The translations under genes and the position numbers were made by a program. 64,000 nucleotides of DNA from Novosphingobium kunmingense. Its GTDB lineage: Bacteria; Pseudomonadota; Alphaproteobacteria; Sphingomonadales; Sphingomonadaceae. Below the pieces are notes generated by a model that made no database searches, was not told the DNA's origin, and saw only the letters and a list, made by a program, of their open reading frames with translations. Within the stretch, counting starts at the first letter, position 1. Every line of letters starts with the position of its first letter. Of this stretch, positions 1 through 10,887 are shown piece by piece. Location: contig NZ_PHUF01000003.1 in the NCBI RefSeq assembly GCF_002813245.1, positions 124,001-188,000 of the forward strand, given 5' to 3'.

Positions 1-226
1 ATGTCGGAGCCGATACGGCTATCGTCAACCGAGCGTATCACAGCTTACCTTGCACTAGAATCCCCTCAGCCATGTTTTTGCGATCCTATCTCGCGGAGAT
101 TACCGTGAACTCTGCCATTCAGTTGAGTCGAACTACGCATGACGGCAAGTCCGCATCAGCACAACGATACAATGCGCAAATTTTTGACTCCTTCTAATGA
201 TGTTGGACGAAAGTCGGCTGCGACAA

Positions 227-784
<558 letters not shown>

Positions 785-810
<26 letters not shown>

Positions 811-1027
811 ACCAAGCCTCCAACAGCGTGTCGCGGTGCGCTGCCACGTCGGCAATTATGGCACCGATTTCCTTGGGACGAAAGCCACGGCTGCTCGCCA
901 GGGCGACGGGATCGAGCCAGGCTTTCAATGTCGCAGCATCCCGATCGACGTGAACATGCGGAGGTTCGTCCCCTTCGTTGCTGAAGAAATAGAAACGATA
1001 GGGTCCGATCCTCAATACGGTTGGCAT
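785..1027 (-). CDS. DUF4160 family protein (toxin-like partner)
   Basis: An 80-residue protein with the DUF4160 signature: PTVLRIGPYRFYFFSNEGDEPPHVHVDRD near the N-terminus, with the conserved EPPHVHV histidine pair, then an ALASSRGF-type segment and a C-terminal helix. It is first in a two-gene unit with DUF2442 and overlaps it. Such pairs are often carried on islands and predicted to be toxin-antitoxin-like; activity has not been shown from this sequence. The pair lies between the real thiC end and a second thiC tail, so it looks like acquired cargo. Confidence 0.8.
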
Positions 1028-1153
1028 GTCTCGTCACCCCTTATGGTGTCAGCATAAGAGCACAGCCATCCTTGTTGTCACGGCGAGATAGATCCAAGTT
1101 CGTGCCTTTGGGAGCAAGGGAAGATGCATCCAATATCGCGCGGCTAGTCGAAT

Positions 1154-3208
<2,055 letters not shown>

Positions 3209-3261
3209 TTAAATGGCGGAAGCGTCGGGCAATTTCCGCCGCGATCGTCTGGAGAGCCCCC

Positions 3262-5019
3262 ATGATCCACCATTCATCGCGCCGTCTGCGCTGCGTCTCG
3301 CTGCTGGCGCTCGCCTTCTCGGCAAGCCCGGCGCTGGCCGACAGCACGCCGGAATGCAATTCTGGCGGCGGGGCCAATGCCCTGGAATGCGGGGTCAACG
3401 CCAGCACCGGCATCAACGGCAGCGCAACGGCCGTCGGCACCAACGCGAGCGTGACCGCAGCCTATGGAACCGCAGTGGGCGTGGAGAGCGACGCCAACGG
3501 CATGGAATCGTCGGCCTTTGGGATCGGCGCACAGGCGTCGAACGATTACTCCACGGCGGTCGGCGGCAAGGCCCAGGCCGTGTCGGAAGCCACCGCCATC
3601 GGGTCGAACGCGGCGGCGACCGGCTATCAATCGACCGCGGTGGGATCCGGCGCGACCGCCTTGTTCACCAATTCCACCAGCCTGGGCACGGCAACGTCCG
3701 CGGCGGCGTATGGCACGGCGCTGGGCAACCGCGCTGCGGCTTCGGGCTACAACGCGACCGCGCTGGGCTATGCCAGCACCGCGTCGGGCAGTTCGTCGCT
3801 GGCGGTGATGGGCACTGCTTCGGGAACCGACAGCCTGGCGATCAAGGGGCAGGCGACCAGCGGCGGCGCGGTCGCCGTTGGCGTTTATTCGAAGTCCGGT
3901 GGACCAGGTTCGGTCGCGATCGGTCTTGCGGCGCAAGGCATGTCCTATGGCAGTGTATCCATCGGACAATCGTCGATCGCCAATGGGATCAGAACCGTTG
4001 CCATCGGCGACATGGCGCGAGCGGGGGGCGATCAATCGCTTGCCATCGGCATGGCGCAGGCCAACGGGTTGAACGCAATGGCCATCGGGGCGCAGTCGTA
4101 CTCATTCGGGTCCCGCGCGCTGGCAATCGGCTATGAAACGCGCGCCAATGCGCCCGAATCCGTCGCCATCGGATCGACGTCGCGCGCGGACTACGCCAGC
4201 GCGGTTGCGATCGGCAATTCGCTTGCCGAAGGCGGCATTTCGACTGCCGTCGGCTGGAACGCCCATACGACGGGGAATGGCGCAGTGGCGGTCGGCAGCC
4301 TGACCCGCTCGACCGGCACGGGCGCGGTTTCGGCCGGGGAGGCAAGCACGGCCAACGGAAGCGGCGCCGTGGCCTTGGGCAACGGCAGCGCATCCAGCGG
4401 CGTGGGCGCGGTCGCAATCGGCCAGGAGGCAAGCGCCAGCCTTTCCGGGGTGGCGATCGGGGATCACGCCGTGGCCAGCGCCGAAGGCAGCGTGGCGATT
4501 GGCCAGGGTTCGGTGGCCAGCGCGGCCCAGACCGTCGCGGTGGGATCGACCGGGGCGGAGCGCCGGGTAGTCCACGTTGCCGAAGCGGTCGACGATACCG
4601 ATGCGGTTAACCTGGGGCAGATGATGGCCGCGATCAACGCGGTCAACGCGCGCTCATCGCAGCGCCTCGCCGCCGCGCCCAGCGCCGCAGACCTGGTCGG
4701 CAAGGAAACCGCCCAGCGCATCCTGGCCGACAGCGAGCTGTCCGCGCGGGTCGATGCGGTGACCCTGCGGCTCGACCAGCTCGACCGCAAGGTCGATGCC
4801 TCGACCGCCGTGGCGACGGCGATGGGCGGCGCCGTGTTCCTGCCCGACATGCGCTTCAACCTCAGCGCCAACGTCGCGACCTATGGCGGGGCCCAGGCGG
4901 TGGCGGTGCAGTTCGGCGCTATCGTGACCAGGAACGTCGCGGTCAGCGGGGGCGTTGCCAAGGGCTTCGGCAGCTATGGCAAGACTGCTGGCCGGGTCGG
5001 AGCGACGATTGGCTGGTAA
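3262..5019 (+). CDS. YadA-like trimeric autotransporter adhesin
   Basis: A 585-residue surface protein with a clear signal peptide (residues 1-26, ending SPALA). Residues about 30-430 are left-handed beta-roll head repeats, seen as many AVAIG-, TAVG- and SVAIG-type motifs spaced about 14 residues apart. A neck follows near residues 434-455 (RRVVHVAEAVDDTDAVNLGQ), then a short coiled-coil stalk, and a YadA membrane anchor from about residue 524 to the closing ATIGW. Such proteins form trimers in the outer membrane and mediate attachment or autoaggregation. It is transcribed divergently from thiC and converges on the TauE gene with a 5-bp gap. The binding partner is unknown. Confidence 0.9.
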   Translation: MIHHSSRRLRCVSLLALAFSASPALADSTPECNSGGGANALECGVNASTGINGSATAVGTNASVTAAYGTAVGVESDANGMESSAFGIGAQASNDYSTAVGGKAQAVSEATAIGSNAAATGYQSTAVGSGATALFTNSTSLGTATSAAAYGTALGNRAAASGYNATALGYASTASGSSSLAVMGTASGTDSLAIKGQATSGGAVAVGVYSKSGGPGSVAIGLAAQGMSYGSVSIGQSSIANGIRTVAIGDMARAGGDQSLAIGMAQANGLNAMAIGAQSYSFGSRALAIGYETRANAPESVAIGSTSRADYASAVAIGNSLAEGGISTAVGWNAHTTGNGAVAVGSLTRSTGTGAVSAGEASTANGSGAVALGNGSASSGVGAVAIGQEASASLSGVAIGDHAVASAEGSVAIGQGSVASAAQTVAVGSTGAERRVVHVAEAVDDTDAVNLGQMMAAINAVNARSSQRLAAAPSAADLVGKETAQRILADSELSARVDAVTLRLDQLDRKVDASTAVATAMGGAVFLPDMRFNLSANVATYGGAQAVAVQFGAIVTRNVAVSGGVAKGFGSYGKTAGRVGATIGW

Positions 5020-5024
5020 GGCTG

Positions 5025-5786
5025 TCAGCGGAGCAGAATGTAGATAGCCACCGCGATGACCAGGCCGGCGAAGAGCTTGCGTGCAAGGGGCGCACGGCTC
5101 TCGAGGCGCTTGGCCAGCGGCAGCGCCGCCAGGGTGCCGGCCGCGCCGCCGGCCACCAGCGCGCCGAACAGCGGCCAGGCGACCTTGCCGGCAAGAGCAT
5201 AGCTGGCGCTGGTCGCGCTGCCGAACAGCGCCACCGACACGAGGCTGCTTGCGCCCGCGTTGGCCAGCGTCATGCCCGTCGCCGCCATCAACCCCGGCGC
5301 AATCAGAAAACCGCCGCCGATGCCGAAGAACCCGGCAGCAAGGCCTGCCGCGAGCCCCAGCGGGGCGAGCCGCGCGACGATCGGCCATGTAATCCGCACG
5401 CCCGGATCGCCCTGGCTCTTGCGCGGGATCAGCATCGAGACGGCAATGGCGATCATCGCGAAGGCGAACCAGCGCAGCAGCGCTTCGCCCGACACGGCCT
5501 GCGCCAGATGCGCCCCGGTCAGCGCCCCGGCGAGGCCGGCCACGGCAAAGACCGTGGCGCAGGGCCACTTGACCCGCCCGGCGCGGGCCTGTCCGGCAAG
5601 CCCGGTCACGGCGTTGACCGCGACCGCGGCGGCCGAGGTGCCGATCGCCACGTGGGTATCGGCCACGCCGACGACATAGATCAGCCACGGCGTTGCCAGC
5701 ACCGATCCGCCCCCGCCGAACAGCGTCAGCAGGAAGCCGACCAGCGCGCCGCCAAGGCCCGCGAGAAGGAGTGGGACCAGTTCCAT
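5025..5786 (-). CDS. Sulfite exporter TauE/SafE family protein
   Basis: A 253-residue inner-membrane protein made almost wholly of hydrophobic helices, with the two glycine-rich repeats typical of TauE/SafE (FGGGGSVLATP near residue 23 and FFGIGGGFLIAPGL in the second half). Members of this family export sulfite or organosulfonates. It is the last gene of the minus-strand unit bigR-like / rhodanese / tauE, 4 bp after the rhodanese stop. In that setting it probably disposes of sulfite made by persulfide oxidation; this role is inferred from context. Confidence 0.9.
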   Translation of the reverse strand: MELVPLLLAGLGGALVGFLLTLFGGGGSVLATPWLIYVVGVADTHVAIGTSAAAVAVNAVTGLAGQARAGRVKWPCATVFAVAGLAGALTGAHLAQAVSGEALLRWFAFAMIAIAVSMLIPRKSQGDPGVRITWPIVARLAPLGLAAGLAAGFFGIGGGFLIAPGLMAATGMTLANAGASSLVSVALFGSATSASYALAGKVAWPLFGALVAGGAAGTLAALPLAKRLESRAPLARKLFAGLVIAVAIYILLR

Positions 5787-5790
5787 CGGA

Positions 5791-6324
5791 TCAGGCCGCC
5801 CTTGGCCGGTTCCAGGGGGCGAGCATGAGCAGCCGGGCCATGCCGCAGAAGCCGGAAATCCCGGCGAAGGTCAGCCCTGCGCCGACGAAGCCGGCTAGGC
5901 CGAACCAGGCCGGCGCGACGAGGAAGCCGAGCAGCACCCCGATCAGCACCAGACTGCCCGCAGCAATCTGCACCTGGCGCATGATTTCGAGCGGGGCCTT
6001 GCGATCGACCGTGACCGGCAGTCCGGCGCGCTCCCACCCGTCGACGCCGCCTGACAGGACGTAGGCGGTGCCTTCGACTCGCGCAGCCAGGCGGTCGCAG
6101 GCGCCCTGTGTGCGGGCGCCGGACTTGCAGGTGAAGACCACGTCCTGACCCGCCGCGATCGACAGGTGCGCGTCCTCCCATTGCGAGAGCGGGCGCGACA
6201 GGGCGCCGGCAATGTGGCGGCGGGCGAACTCGTCCGGCTCGCGCACGTCGACCAGCACGGCGCGGCCGGTCCGGATGCGCTCGGCGAGGTCGGCGGGGTT
6301 CAGGGCAACAAGTTGGGAAGTCAT
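5791..6324 (-). CDS. Rhodanese-like sulfurtransferase with C-terminal membrane region (DUF2892-type)
   Basis: A 177-residue protein. Residues 1-105 form a single rhodanese domain with active-site loop CKSGAR (Cys66), preceded by the LVDVREPDEFARRHI motif. Residues about 115-165 form two hydrophobic segments like the DUF2892 membrane module that is often fused to rhodaneses. It should carry persulfide sulfur at the membrane face. Its ATG (6322-6324) overlaps the stop of the upstream regulator by 4 bp, so the two are translationally coupled. This start was chosen because it gives the conserved rhodanese N-terminus; longer extensions run into the regulator. Confidence 0.9.
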   Translation of the reverse strand: MTSQLVALNPADLAERIRTGRAVLVDVREPDEFARRHIAGALSRPLSQWEDAHLSIAAGQDVVFTCKSGARTQGACDRLAARVEGTAYVLSGGVDGWERAGLPVTVDRKAPLEIMRQVQIAAGSLVLIGVLLGFLVAPAWFGLAGFVGAGLTFAGISGFCGMARLLMLAPWNRPRAA

Positions 6325-6653
6325 TTCACGGTCCTTGTTTCGGGAGGGCAGAACAGGTCGGCGAGCGTCTGGATGACCTTCATCGCGGCGTGATCGACGA
6401 TCCGGTAGTAGATCGTCTGTCCATCGCGCCGGGTGGCGACCAGGCCCTGTTCGCGCAACAGCGCAAGATGCTGCGACAGCGCCGATTGCGACAGGCCGAC
6501 CCTGTCCTGTATCTGGCCGACCGACAGTTCGCCGTCGGCCAGCTGGCACAGGATCATCAGCCGCTTTTCGTTGCCGAGCAGTCGCAGCAGGTCTGCGGCG
6601 CGACCGGCACTTTCGGCGAACAGGGCCGGATCGAATCGGGTAAGGTCGAACAT
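6321..6653 (-). CDS. ArsR-family persulfide-responsive repressor (BigR/SqrR type)
   Basis: A 110-residue winged-helix protein with ArsR-type recognition helix (LSQSALSQHLALLREQGLV) and wing (TRRDGQTIYYRI). Two cysteines, Cys36 in MILCQLADGE and Cys102 in LFCPPE, are separated by 66 residues, the same spacing as the redox pair Cys41/Cys107 of SqrR and its BigR homologues, which form a polysulfide bridge when sulfide is present. No metal-site CxC is visible. It is divergent from the persulfide-dioxygenase-like gene and leads the rhodanese/TauE unit, the known BigR operon context. The ATG at 6653 is far shorter than the open frame, but matches the family length. Confidence 0.9.
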   Translation of the reverse strand: MFDLTRFDPALFAESAGRAADLLRLLGNEKRLMILCQLADGELSVGQIQDRVGLSQSALSQHLALLREQGLVATRRDGQTIYYRIVDHAAMKVIQTLADLFCPPETRTVK

Positions 6654-6681
6654 GAGGCGATTTATATCAGTTGATTCTAAT

Positions 6682-6695
6682 TTAGCAAGTGCTAA
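6682..6695. promoter_or_regulatory. Likely operator of the BigR/SqrR-type repressor
   Basis: A perfect inverted repeat TTAGCA-AG-TGCTAA lies in an AT-rich island between the divergent repressor (start 6653) and hydrolase (start 6720) genes. Its position would let one repressor dimer control both directions. The match to a BigR-type box is inference from placement and symmetry. Confidence 0.65.
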
Positions 6696-6719
6696 TATTA
6701 CGACCGAAGGAGATTCGCC

Positions 6720-7586
6720 ATGACTGCCGTTCCAACCGTTGCCGGCTTTTTCGATCCCGCAACACACACCGTTAGTTACATCGTGTCCGATCCGGTCACG
6801 CGCCGCGCGGCCGTGATAGATCCGGTGCTCGACTTCACCCCCAACAACGCGCGCACGGCAACGCGTTCGGCCGACGCCCTGCTGGCTCATCTGGCGCAGC
6901 ATGAGCTGCAGCTCGACTGGATTCTCGACACCCACGCCCATGCCGATCACCTCTCGGCTGCTCAGTACCTGCGCGGCAAGACCGGTGCGCAGGTCGCCAT
7001 CGGGGCCGGGATCACCACTATCCAGCGCACGTTCGGCACGCTGTTCGGCCTCGATGACCTTGCTTTCGATGGCAGCCAGTTCGATCGGCTGGTCGGCGAG
7101 GGCGACACGCTGCCGCTGGGCAGCCTGACGATCGAAGTGCTGCACACCCCCGGCCACACTCCGGCCTGTGTCAGTTTCAGGATTGGCGATGCTCTGTTCG
7201 TCGGGGATACGCTGTTCATGCCCGACTACGGCACCGCGCGGTGTGACTTTCCCGGTGGAAGCGCGGCAACGCTCTATGCCTCGATCCGCAAGCTGCTTGC
7301 CCTGCCCGGCGAAACGCGGATTTTCGTCGGCCACGATTACCTGCCGGCCGGGCGCTCCGAAATCGCCTGGGAGACGAGCGTTGCCGAACAGCGCCGCGCC
7401 AACGTCCATATCCACGAAGGGGTCAGCGAAGCGGACTTCGTCGCCATGCGCCAGGCCCGCGATGCGACGCTCGATGCCCCGCAGCTGATCCTGCCCTCGC
7501 TCCAGGTCAACATCCGGGCCGGACAGCTGCCGCCAGCCGAAGCCAATGGCACCCGCTACCTGAAGTTGCCGCTCGACGCGATCTGA
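6720..7586 (+). CDS. MBL-fold hydrolase, persulfide-dioxygenase-like (Blh/ETHE1 type)
   Basis: A 288-residue metallo-beta-lactamase-fold protein. The metal motif HAHADH lies at residues 72-77; HTPGHTPACVSF and VGDTLFMPDYGTARCDFPGG follow, and VGHDY closes the site. The DTLF-DYGTARCDFPGG pattern is typical of the ETHE1/Blh persulfide dioxygenase branch rather than glyoxalase II. It would oxidise glutathione persulfide to sulfite. A strong ribosome site (GAAGGAG) precedes the ATG. It is divergent from the BigR-like regulator and shares its operator, which supports a sulfide-detoxification role. Confidence 0.88.
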   Translation: MTAVPTVAGFFDPATHTVSYIVSDPVTRRAAVIDPVLDFTPNNARTATRSADALLAHLAQHELQLDWILDTHAHADHLSAAQYLRGKTGAQVAIGAGITTIQRTFGTLFGLDDLAFDGSQFDRLVGEGDTLPLGSLTIEVLHTPGHTPACVSFRIGDALFVGDTLFMPDYGTARCDFPGGSAATLYASIRKLLALPGETRIFVGHDYLPAGRSEIAWETSVAEQRRANVHIHEGVSEADFVAMRQARDATLDAPQLILPSLQVNIRAGQLPPAEANGTRYLKLPLDAI

Positions 7587-7602
7587 GGCAGGCGGGAGGG
7601 CG

Positions 7603-8223
7603 ATGACCGTCCTCTATCGCCTGTCCGCCGCTGCGCGAGCCATTGCCTCGCGTTTCGGCGCGGCGGCGGGCGATGATCCGTGGAGCGGCGGCTCGGTGAC
7701 GCCGGGCAGTTTCGCGCCGGTGATCACCGCCGGCCGCGAGGAAATCGCCGGACCGCGCCGGCCCGGCCAGCCGCGCCGACTGGTTCCGCGATTGTGGGGC
7801 GTGCCGCCGCCGCCTTCGGCCGGGCAGGACGGCCGCGGCGTGCTCACCGTGCGCAATATCGGCAGCCCCTTCTGGACCGGGTCGCTGCGCAACAGCGAAT
7901 TCCGCTGCCTCGTCCCGGCCAGCAACGTCATGGCGTGGGGCCGCGCCGACCCGCAGACCGGCAAGCGTCGCCAGTCCTGGCTTTCGTGCAGCGACCAACC
8001 GCTGTTCGCCTTTGCCGGGGTGTGGAAGGACAGCGAGATCCCGAGCTTCGCCATCCTGACCATCGAAGCCAATGCGACGTGGCGCGACCTCGGCCACGAG
8101 ACCATGCCGGCAATCCTTTCCCCTGATCCAGAGTGCTGGAAGACCTGGTTGAACGGCGACTGGGATCGCGCAGCGGCACTGCTCGCGCCCTATCCCTCGT
8201 CCAGGATCGGCCTTGTACTTTAG
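7603..8223 (+). CDS. Degenerate SRAP (YedK/HMCES-like) domain protein
   Basis: A 206-residue protein with the overall SRAP layout: RRLVPRLWGVPPPP for the usual M-WGL-P-W block, LTVRNIGSPFW for the NARSE block, FRCLVPASNVMAWGR for the RCL-P-GFYEW block, then FAFAGVWKD, FAILTIEAN and LGHETMPAIL. SRAP proteins crosslink to abasic sites in single-stranded DNA through Cys2. Here Cys2 is absent (the protein begins MTVLYRLS) and the catalytic Glu of YEW is Ala, while the Asn and the His are kept. It is therefore unlikely to do the canonical crosslinking. It starts 16 bp after the persulfide hydrolase gene, but a functional link is not evident. Confidence 0.7.
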   Translation: MTVLYRLSAAARAIASRFGAAAGDDPWSGGSVTPGSFAPVITAGREEIAGPRRPGQPRRLVPRLWGVPPPPSAGQDGRGVLTVRNIGSPFWTGSLRNSEFRCLVPASNVMAWGRADPQTGKRRQSWLSCSDQPLFAFAGVWKDSEIPSFAILTIEANATWRDLGHETMPAILSPDPECWKTWLNGDWDRAAALLAPYPSSRIGLVL

Positions 8224-8241
8224 TACAACAAGCCGCTGGAC

Positions 8242-8259
8242 TTTAATCGATCGGTTAAA
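8242..8259. promoter_or_regulatory. Regulon palindrome A, TTTAATCG-AT-CGGTTAAA
   Basis: An 18-bp near-palindrome (one mismatch between half-sites) ending 36 bp before the FMO start. It matches five other sites at 39009, 43638, 49785, 55386 and 61697. Likely an operator of the FMO/P450/ECH operon for a dimeric repressor. Confidence 0.75.
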
Positions 8260-8295
8260 CATACTCGCCTGTAAAACCGGGAGAGACACCGCATC

Positions 8296-9657
8296 ATGAC
8301 ATTGCCGCGCGTTTGCATCATCGGGGCCGGGTGCTCGGGATTTACCACGGCCAAGCGGCTGAAGGACTACGGCATTCCCTTCGATGTCTTCGAGGCATCG
8401 GACGACATCGGCGGAACCTGGTACTACAACAATCCCAACGGGCAGTCGGCCTGCTACCAGAGCCTGCACATCGACACATCGAAATGGCGCCTGGCCTTCG
8501 AGGACTTTCCCGTGCCAGCGGACTGGCCCGACTATCCGCACCATTCGCTGCTGCTCGGCTACTTCCACGACTACGTCGACCATTTCAGCCTGCGCGAGCA
8601 TATCCGCTTCAATACCCGCGTCGAAAAGGCCGAGCGGAAACCGGGGGGCGGCTGGACCATCACGCTATCGACCGGCGAAGTGAAGGATTACGACGCGCTT
8701 GCCGTTGCCAACGGCCACCACTGGGCTGCGCGCATCCCCGAATACCCCGGCCATTTCAACGGCGCGCAGATCCACAGCCACGAATACCGCACCCCGTTCG
8801 AGCCGGTCGACTGCATCGGCAAGCGGGTTCTGGTGGTCGGCATGGGCAACAGCGCGATGGACGTCGCCAGCGAACTGTCGCAGCGCCCGATGGCGGGCAA
8901 GCTGTTCGTATCGACCCGCCGGGGCGTATGGATTTTCCCCAAGTATTACAAGGGGCAGCCGCTCGACAAGAACCCTGCCCCGGCCTGGATGCCCAAGGCG
9001 GTCCGGCAATGGCTGGGCGCGCGCATGGTCAAGGGCCTGGTCGGGCGGATGAGCGACTATGGCCTGCCCGAACCGGAGATCGGCCCCTTCGAAAGCCACG
9101 GCACGGTATCGGGCGAGTTCCTGGTCCGCGCCGGATCGGGCGACATCACCATGAAGCCGGGAATCGAACGGCTCGACGGCGACGAAGTGGTATTCTCGGA
9201 CGGCAGCCGCGAGGCGATCGACGTCATCGTCTGGGCAACGGGCTATGACATTTCGTTCCCGTTCTTCGCCGAACCAGCCTTCAAGGCCGACGCCGACAAC
9301 CGTCCGCCGCCATTGTTCAAACGGATCATGAAGCCCGGCGTCCCCGACCTGTTCTACATGGGGCTGGCCCAGCCGCTGCCGACGCTGGTCAATTTCGCCG
9401 AACAGCAGTCGAAGCTTGTGGCAGCCTATCTTGCCGGCAAGTATCGGCCGCCCGAACCGGCTGAAATGGAACGGATCATCACGTCGGACGAGGACTATTA
9501 CACCGGCCAGTATTACGCTGCGCGGCGGCATACCATCCAGCTCGATTTCGATCACTATGTCCGGGCGTTGAAAAAGGAACTGGACAAGGGCGCCCGCCGC
9601 GCCGCAGCTTCCGGCAACCGCTTGCCGTTAGAGTCGCGGGTAACCGAGGATGCCTGA
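8296..9657 (+). CDS. Flavin-containing monooxygenase
   Basis: A 453-residue class B flavoprotein monooxygenase. The FAD dinucleotide motif GAGCSG is at residues 10-15, a second NADPH motif (GMGNSAMD) near residue 181, and the FMO fingerprint FxGxxxHxxxY is visible as FNGAQIHSHEY. These enzymes insert one oxygen from O2, usually on a soft nucleophile or a carbonyl carbon. It is first in an operon with a P450 (3-bp gap) and an enoyl-CoA hydratase, and a regulon palindrome lies just upstream. The fingerprint separates it from the BVMO at 39053. Substrate unknown. Confidence 0.92.
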   Translation: MTLPRVCIIGAGCSGFTTAKRLKDYGIPFDVFEASDDIGGTWYYNNPNGQSACYQSLHIDTSKWRLAFEDFPVPADWPDYPHHSLLLGYFHDYVDHFSLREHIRFNTRVEKAERKPGGGWTITLSTGEVKDYDALAVANGHHWAARIPEYPGHFNGAQIHSHEYRTPFEPVDCIGKRVLVVGMGNSAMDVASELSQRPMAGKLFVSTRRGVWIFPKYYKGQPLDKNPAPAWMPKAVRQWLGARMVKGLVGRMSDYGLPEPEIGPFESHGTVSGEFLVRAGSGDITMKPGIERLDGDEVVFSDGSREAIDVIVWATGYDISFPFFAEPAFKADADNRPPPLFKRIMKPGVPDLFYMGLAQPLPTLVNFAEQQSKLVAAYLAGKYRPPEPAEMERIITSDEDYYTGQYYAARRHTIQLDFDHYVRALKKELDKGARRAAASGNRLPLESRVTEDA

Positions 9658-9660
9658 TCT

Positions 9661-10887
9661 ATGGTCTGTGTGGATACGCGCCCGCTCAACCCGTTCGACG
9701 TCAGCCTGGACTCCTTTTACGTAGAGGACCGCTGGCGCGAACCCTTCGCGCAGTTGCGGGCGACCATGCCGCTGTCCTGGCGGCCCGACAGCCCGTTCGG
9801 GCCCTATTGGTCTGCCGTGACCCACGGCCTGATACAGGAAGTGGAGCTGCGCCACGACGTGTTCTCCTCGCGCTGGGACCTTGGCAACATCACAATTGCC
9901 GATGCCGTCAACGGGGAGGCGTTTCCCAATTTCCTTGCCCAGGACCCGCCGATCCACACCGCCCAGCGGCGGGTGATCGCCCCGGCCTTTTCGCCCAGCC
10001 AGATGCAGAAGCTGGATCTGGCCGTCAAAGCCCGCACGTGCGAATTGCTCGACGGGTTGCCGCTGGACGAAACGTTCGACTGGGTCGAACGGGTGTCGAT
10101 CCCGCAGACGCTGGGGATGCTGCTGATCCTGTTCGACATGCCGTTCGACGAATGGCGCGACATCAAGCGCTGGTCGGACTGGGCCAGCGGCGTCTCGTCC
10201 GAACTGCTGACCGACGATCACCGCGCGCAGTTCATGGTCGAGATGGGCGATATGCTGACGCGGTTCGACCGCGAACTGGAAGACCGGCGGACCAAGCCGC
10301 CGACCGACGACCTGCTCAGCCGCATGGTCCATTCCGAGGCCATGGGGCATCTCGATCCGATCGAGCGGATCGCCAACATCGCGCTGCTGATCGTCGGCGG
10401 CAACGACACCACGCGCAATTCGATGTCCGGACTGGTCGAGGCGCTGGCCCGCTATCCCGACCAGCTCGAACGGCTGCATGCCGATCCCTCGCTCTGCGCC
10501 AACGCGGCGCAGGAGATCATCCGCTGGCAATCGCCCGTCACCCATATGCGGCGCACCGCACTCGAGGATACGGAGCTTGCCGGGCAGACGATCCGCAAGG
10601 GCGAGAAGATCGTCCTGTGGTACATCAGCGCCAACCGCGACGAGAACGTCTTCGCCGACGCCGAACGCTTCGACGTCGGACGCGAGAACGCTCGGCGGCA
10701 CCTGGGCTTCGGACACGGCATCCATCGCTGCGTCGGGGCGCGGCTGGCCGAAAACCAGATCACCACGCTGATCGAGGAACTGGTCCGCCGCAACATCCGC
10801 GTGGTCCCGCAAGGCGAACCGACGCGGCTGGCGAGCCCCTTTCTCCACGGCTTCACCCAGATGCCCGTCCGGATCGAGGCGCTTTAG
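9661..10887 (+). CDS. Cytochrome P450, CYP153-like
   Basis: A 408-residue soluble bacterial P450. The heme-thiolate motif [10 protein letters not shown] places the ligand at Cys357; the K-helix has EIIR, and the I-helix has [12 protein letters not shown]. The I-helix block, the HMRRTA segment and WYISANRD resemble the CYP153 group, known for terminal hydroxylation of alkanes, fatty acids and alicyclic compounds. It needs a ferredoxin and reductase that are not in the window. It lies between the FMO and the hydratase in one operon, and its stop overlaps the GTG of the hydratase. The subfamily is my reading of motifs, not an alignment. Confidence 0.9.
   Translation: MVCVDTRPLNPFDVSLDSFYVEDRWREPFAQLRATMPLSWRPDSPFGPYWSAVTHGLIQEVELRHDVFSSRWDLGNITIADAVNGEAFPNFLAQDPPIHTAQRRVIAPAFSPSQMQKLDLAVKARTCELLDGLPLDETFDWVERVSIPQTLGMLLILFDMPFDEWRDIKRWSDWASGVSSELLTDDHRAQFMVEMGDMLTRFDRELEDRRTKPPTDDLLSRMVHSEAMGHLDPIERIANIALLIVGGNDTTRNSMSGLVEALARYPDQLERLHADPSLCANAAQEIIRWQSPVTHMRRTALEDTELAGQTIRKGEKIVLWYISANRDENVFADAERFDVGRENARRHLGFGHGIHRCVGARLAENQITTLIEELVRRNIRVVPQGEPTRLASPFLHGFTQMPVRIEAL

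Noticed and set aside
1..226. Lower-GC sequence with an open frame from base 1 to a stop at 106-108
   Set aside because: Only 35 codons, no recognisable product, and it may be the tail of something outside the window. I see no RNA gene or repeat in it.
3400..4560. Repeated short motifs resembling a tandem or CRISPR-like array
   Set aside because: The repetition is at the protein level (beta-roll head repeats of the autotransporter). The DNA repeats are imperfect, lack constant spacers, and stay in one reading frame.
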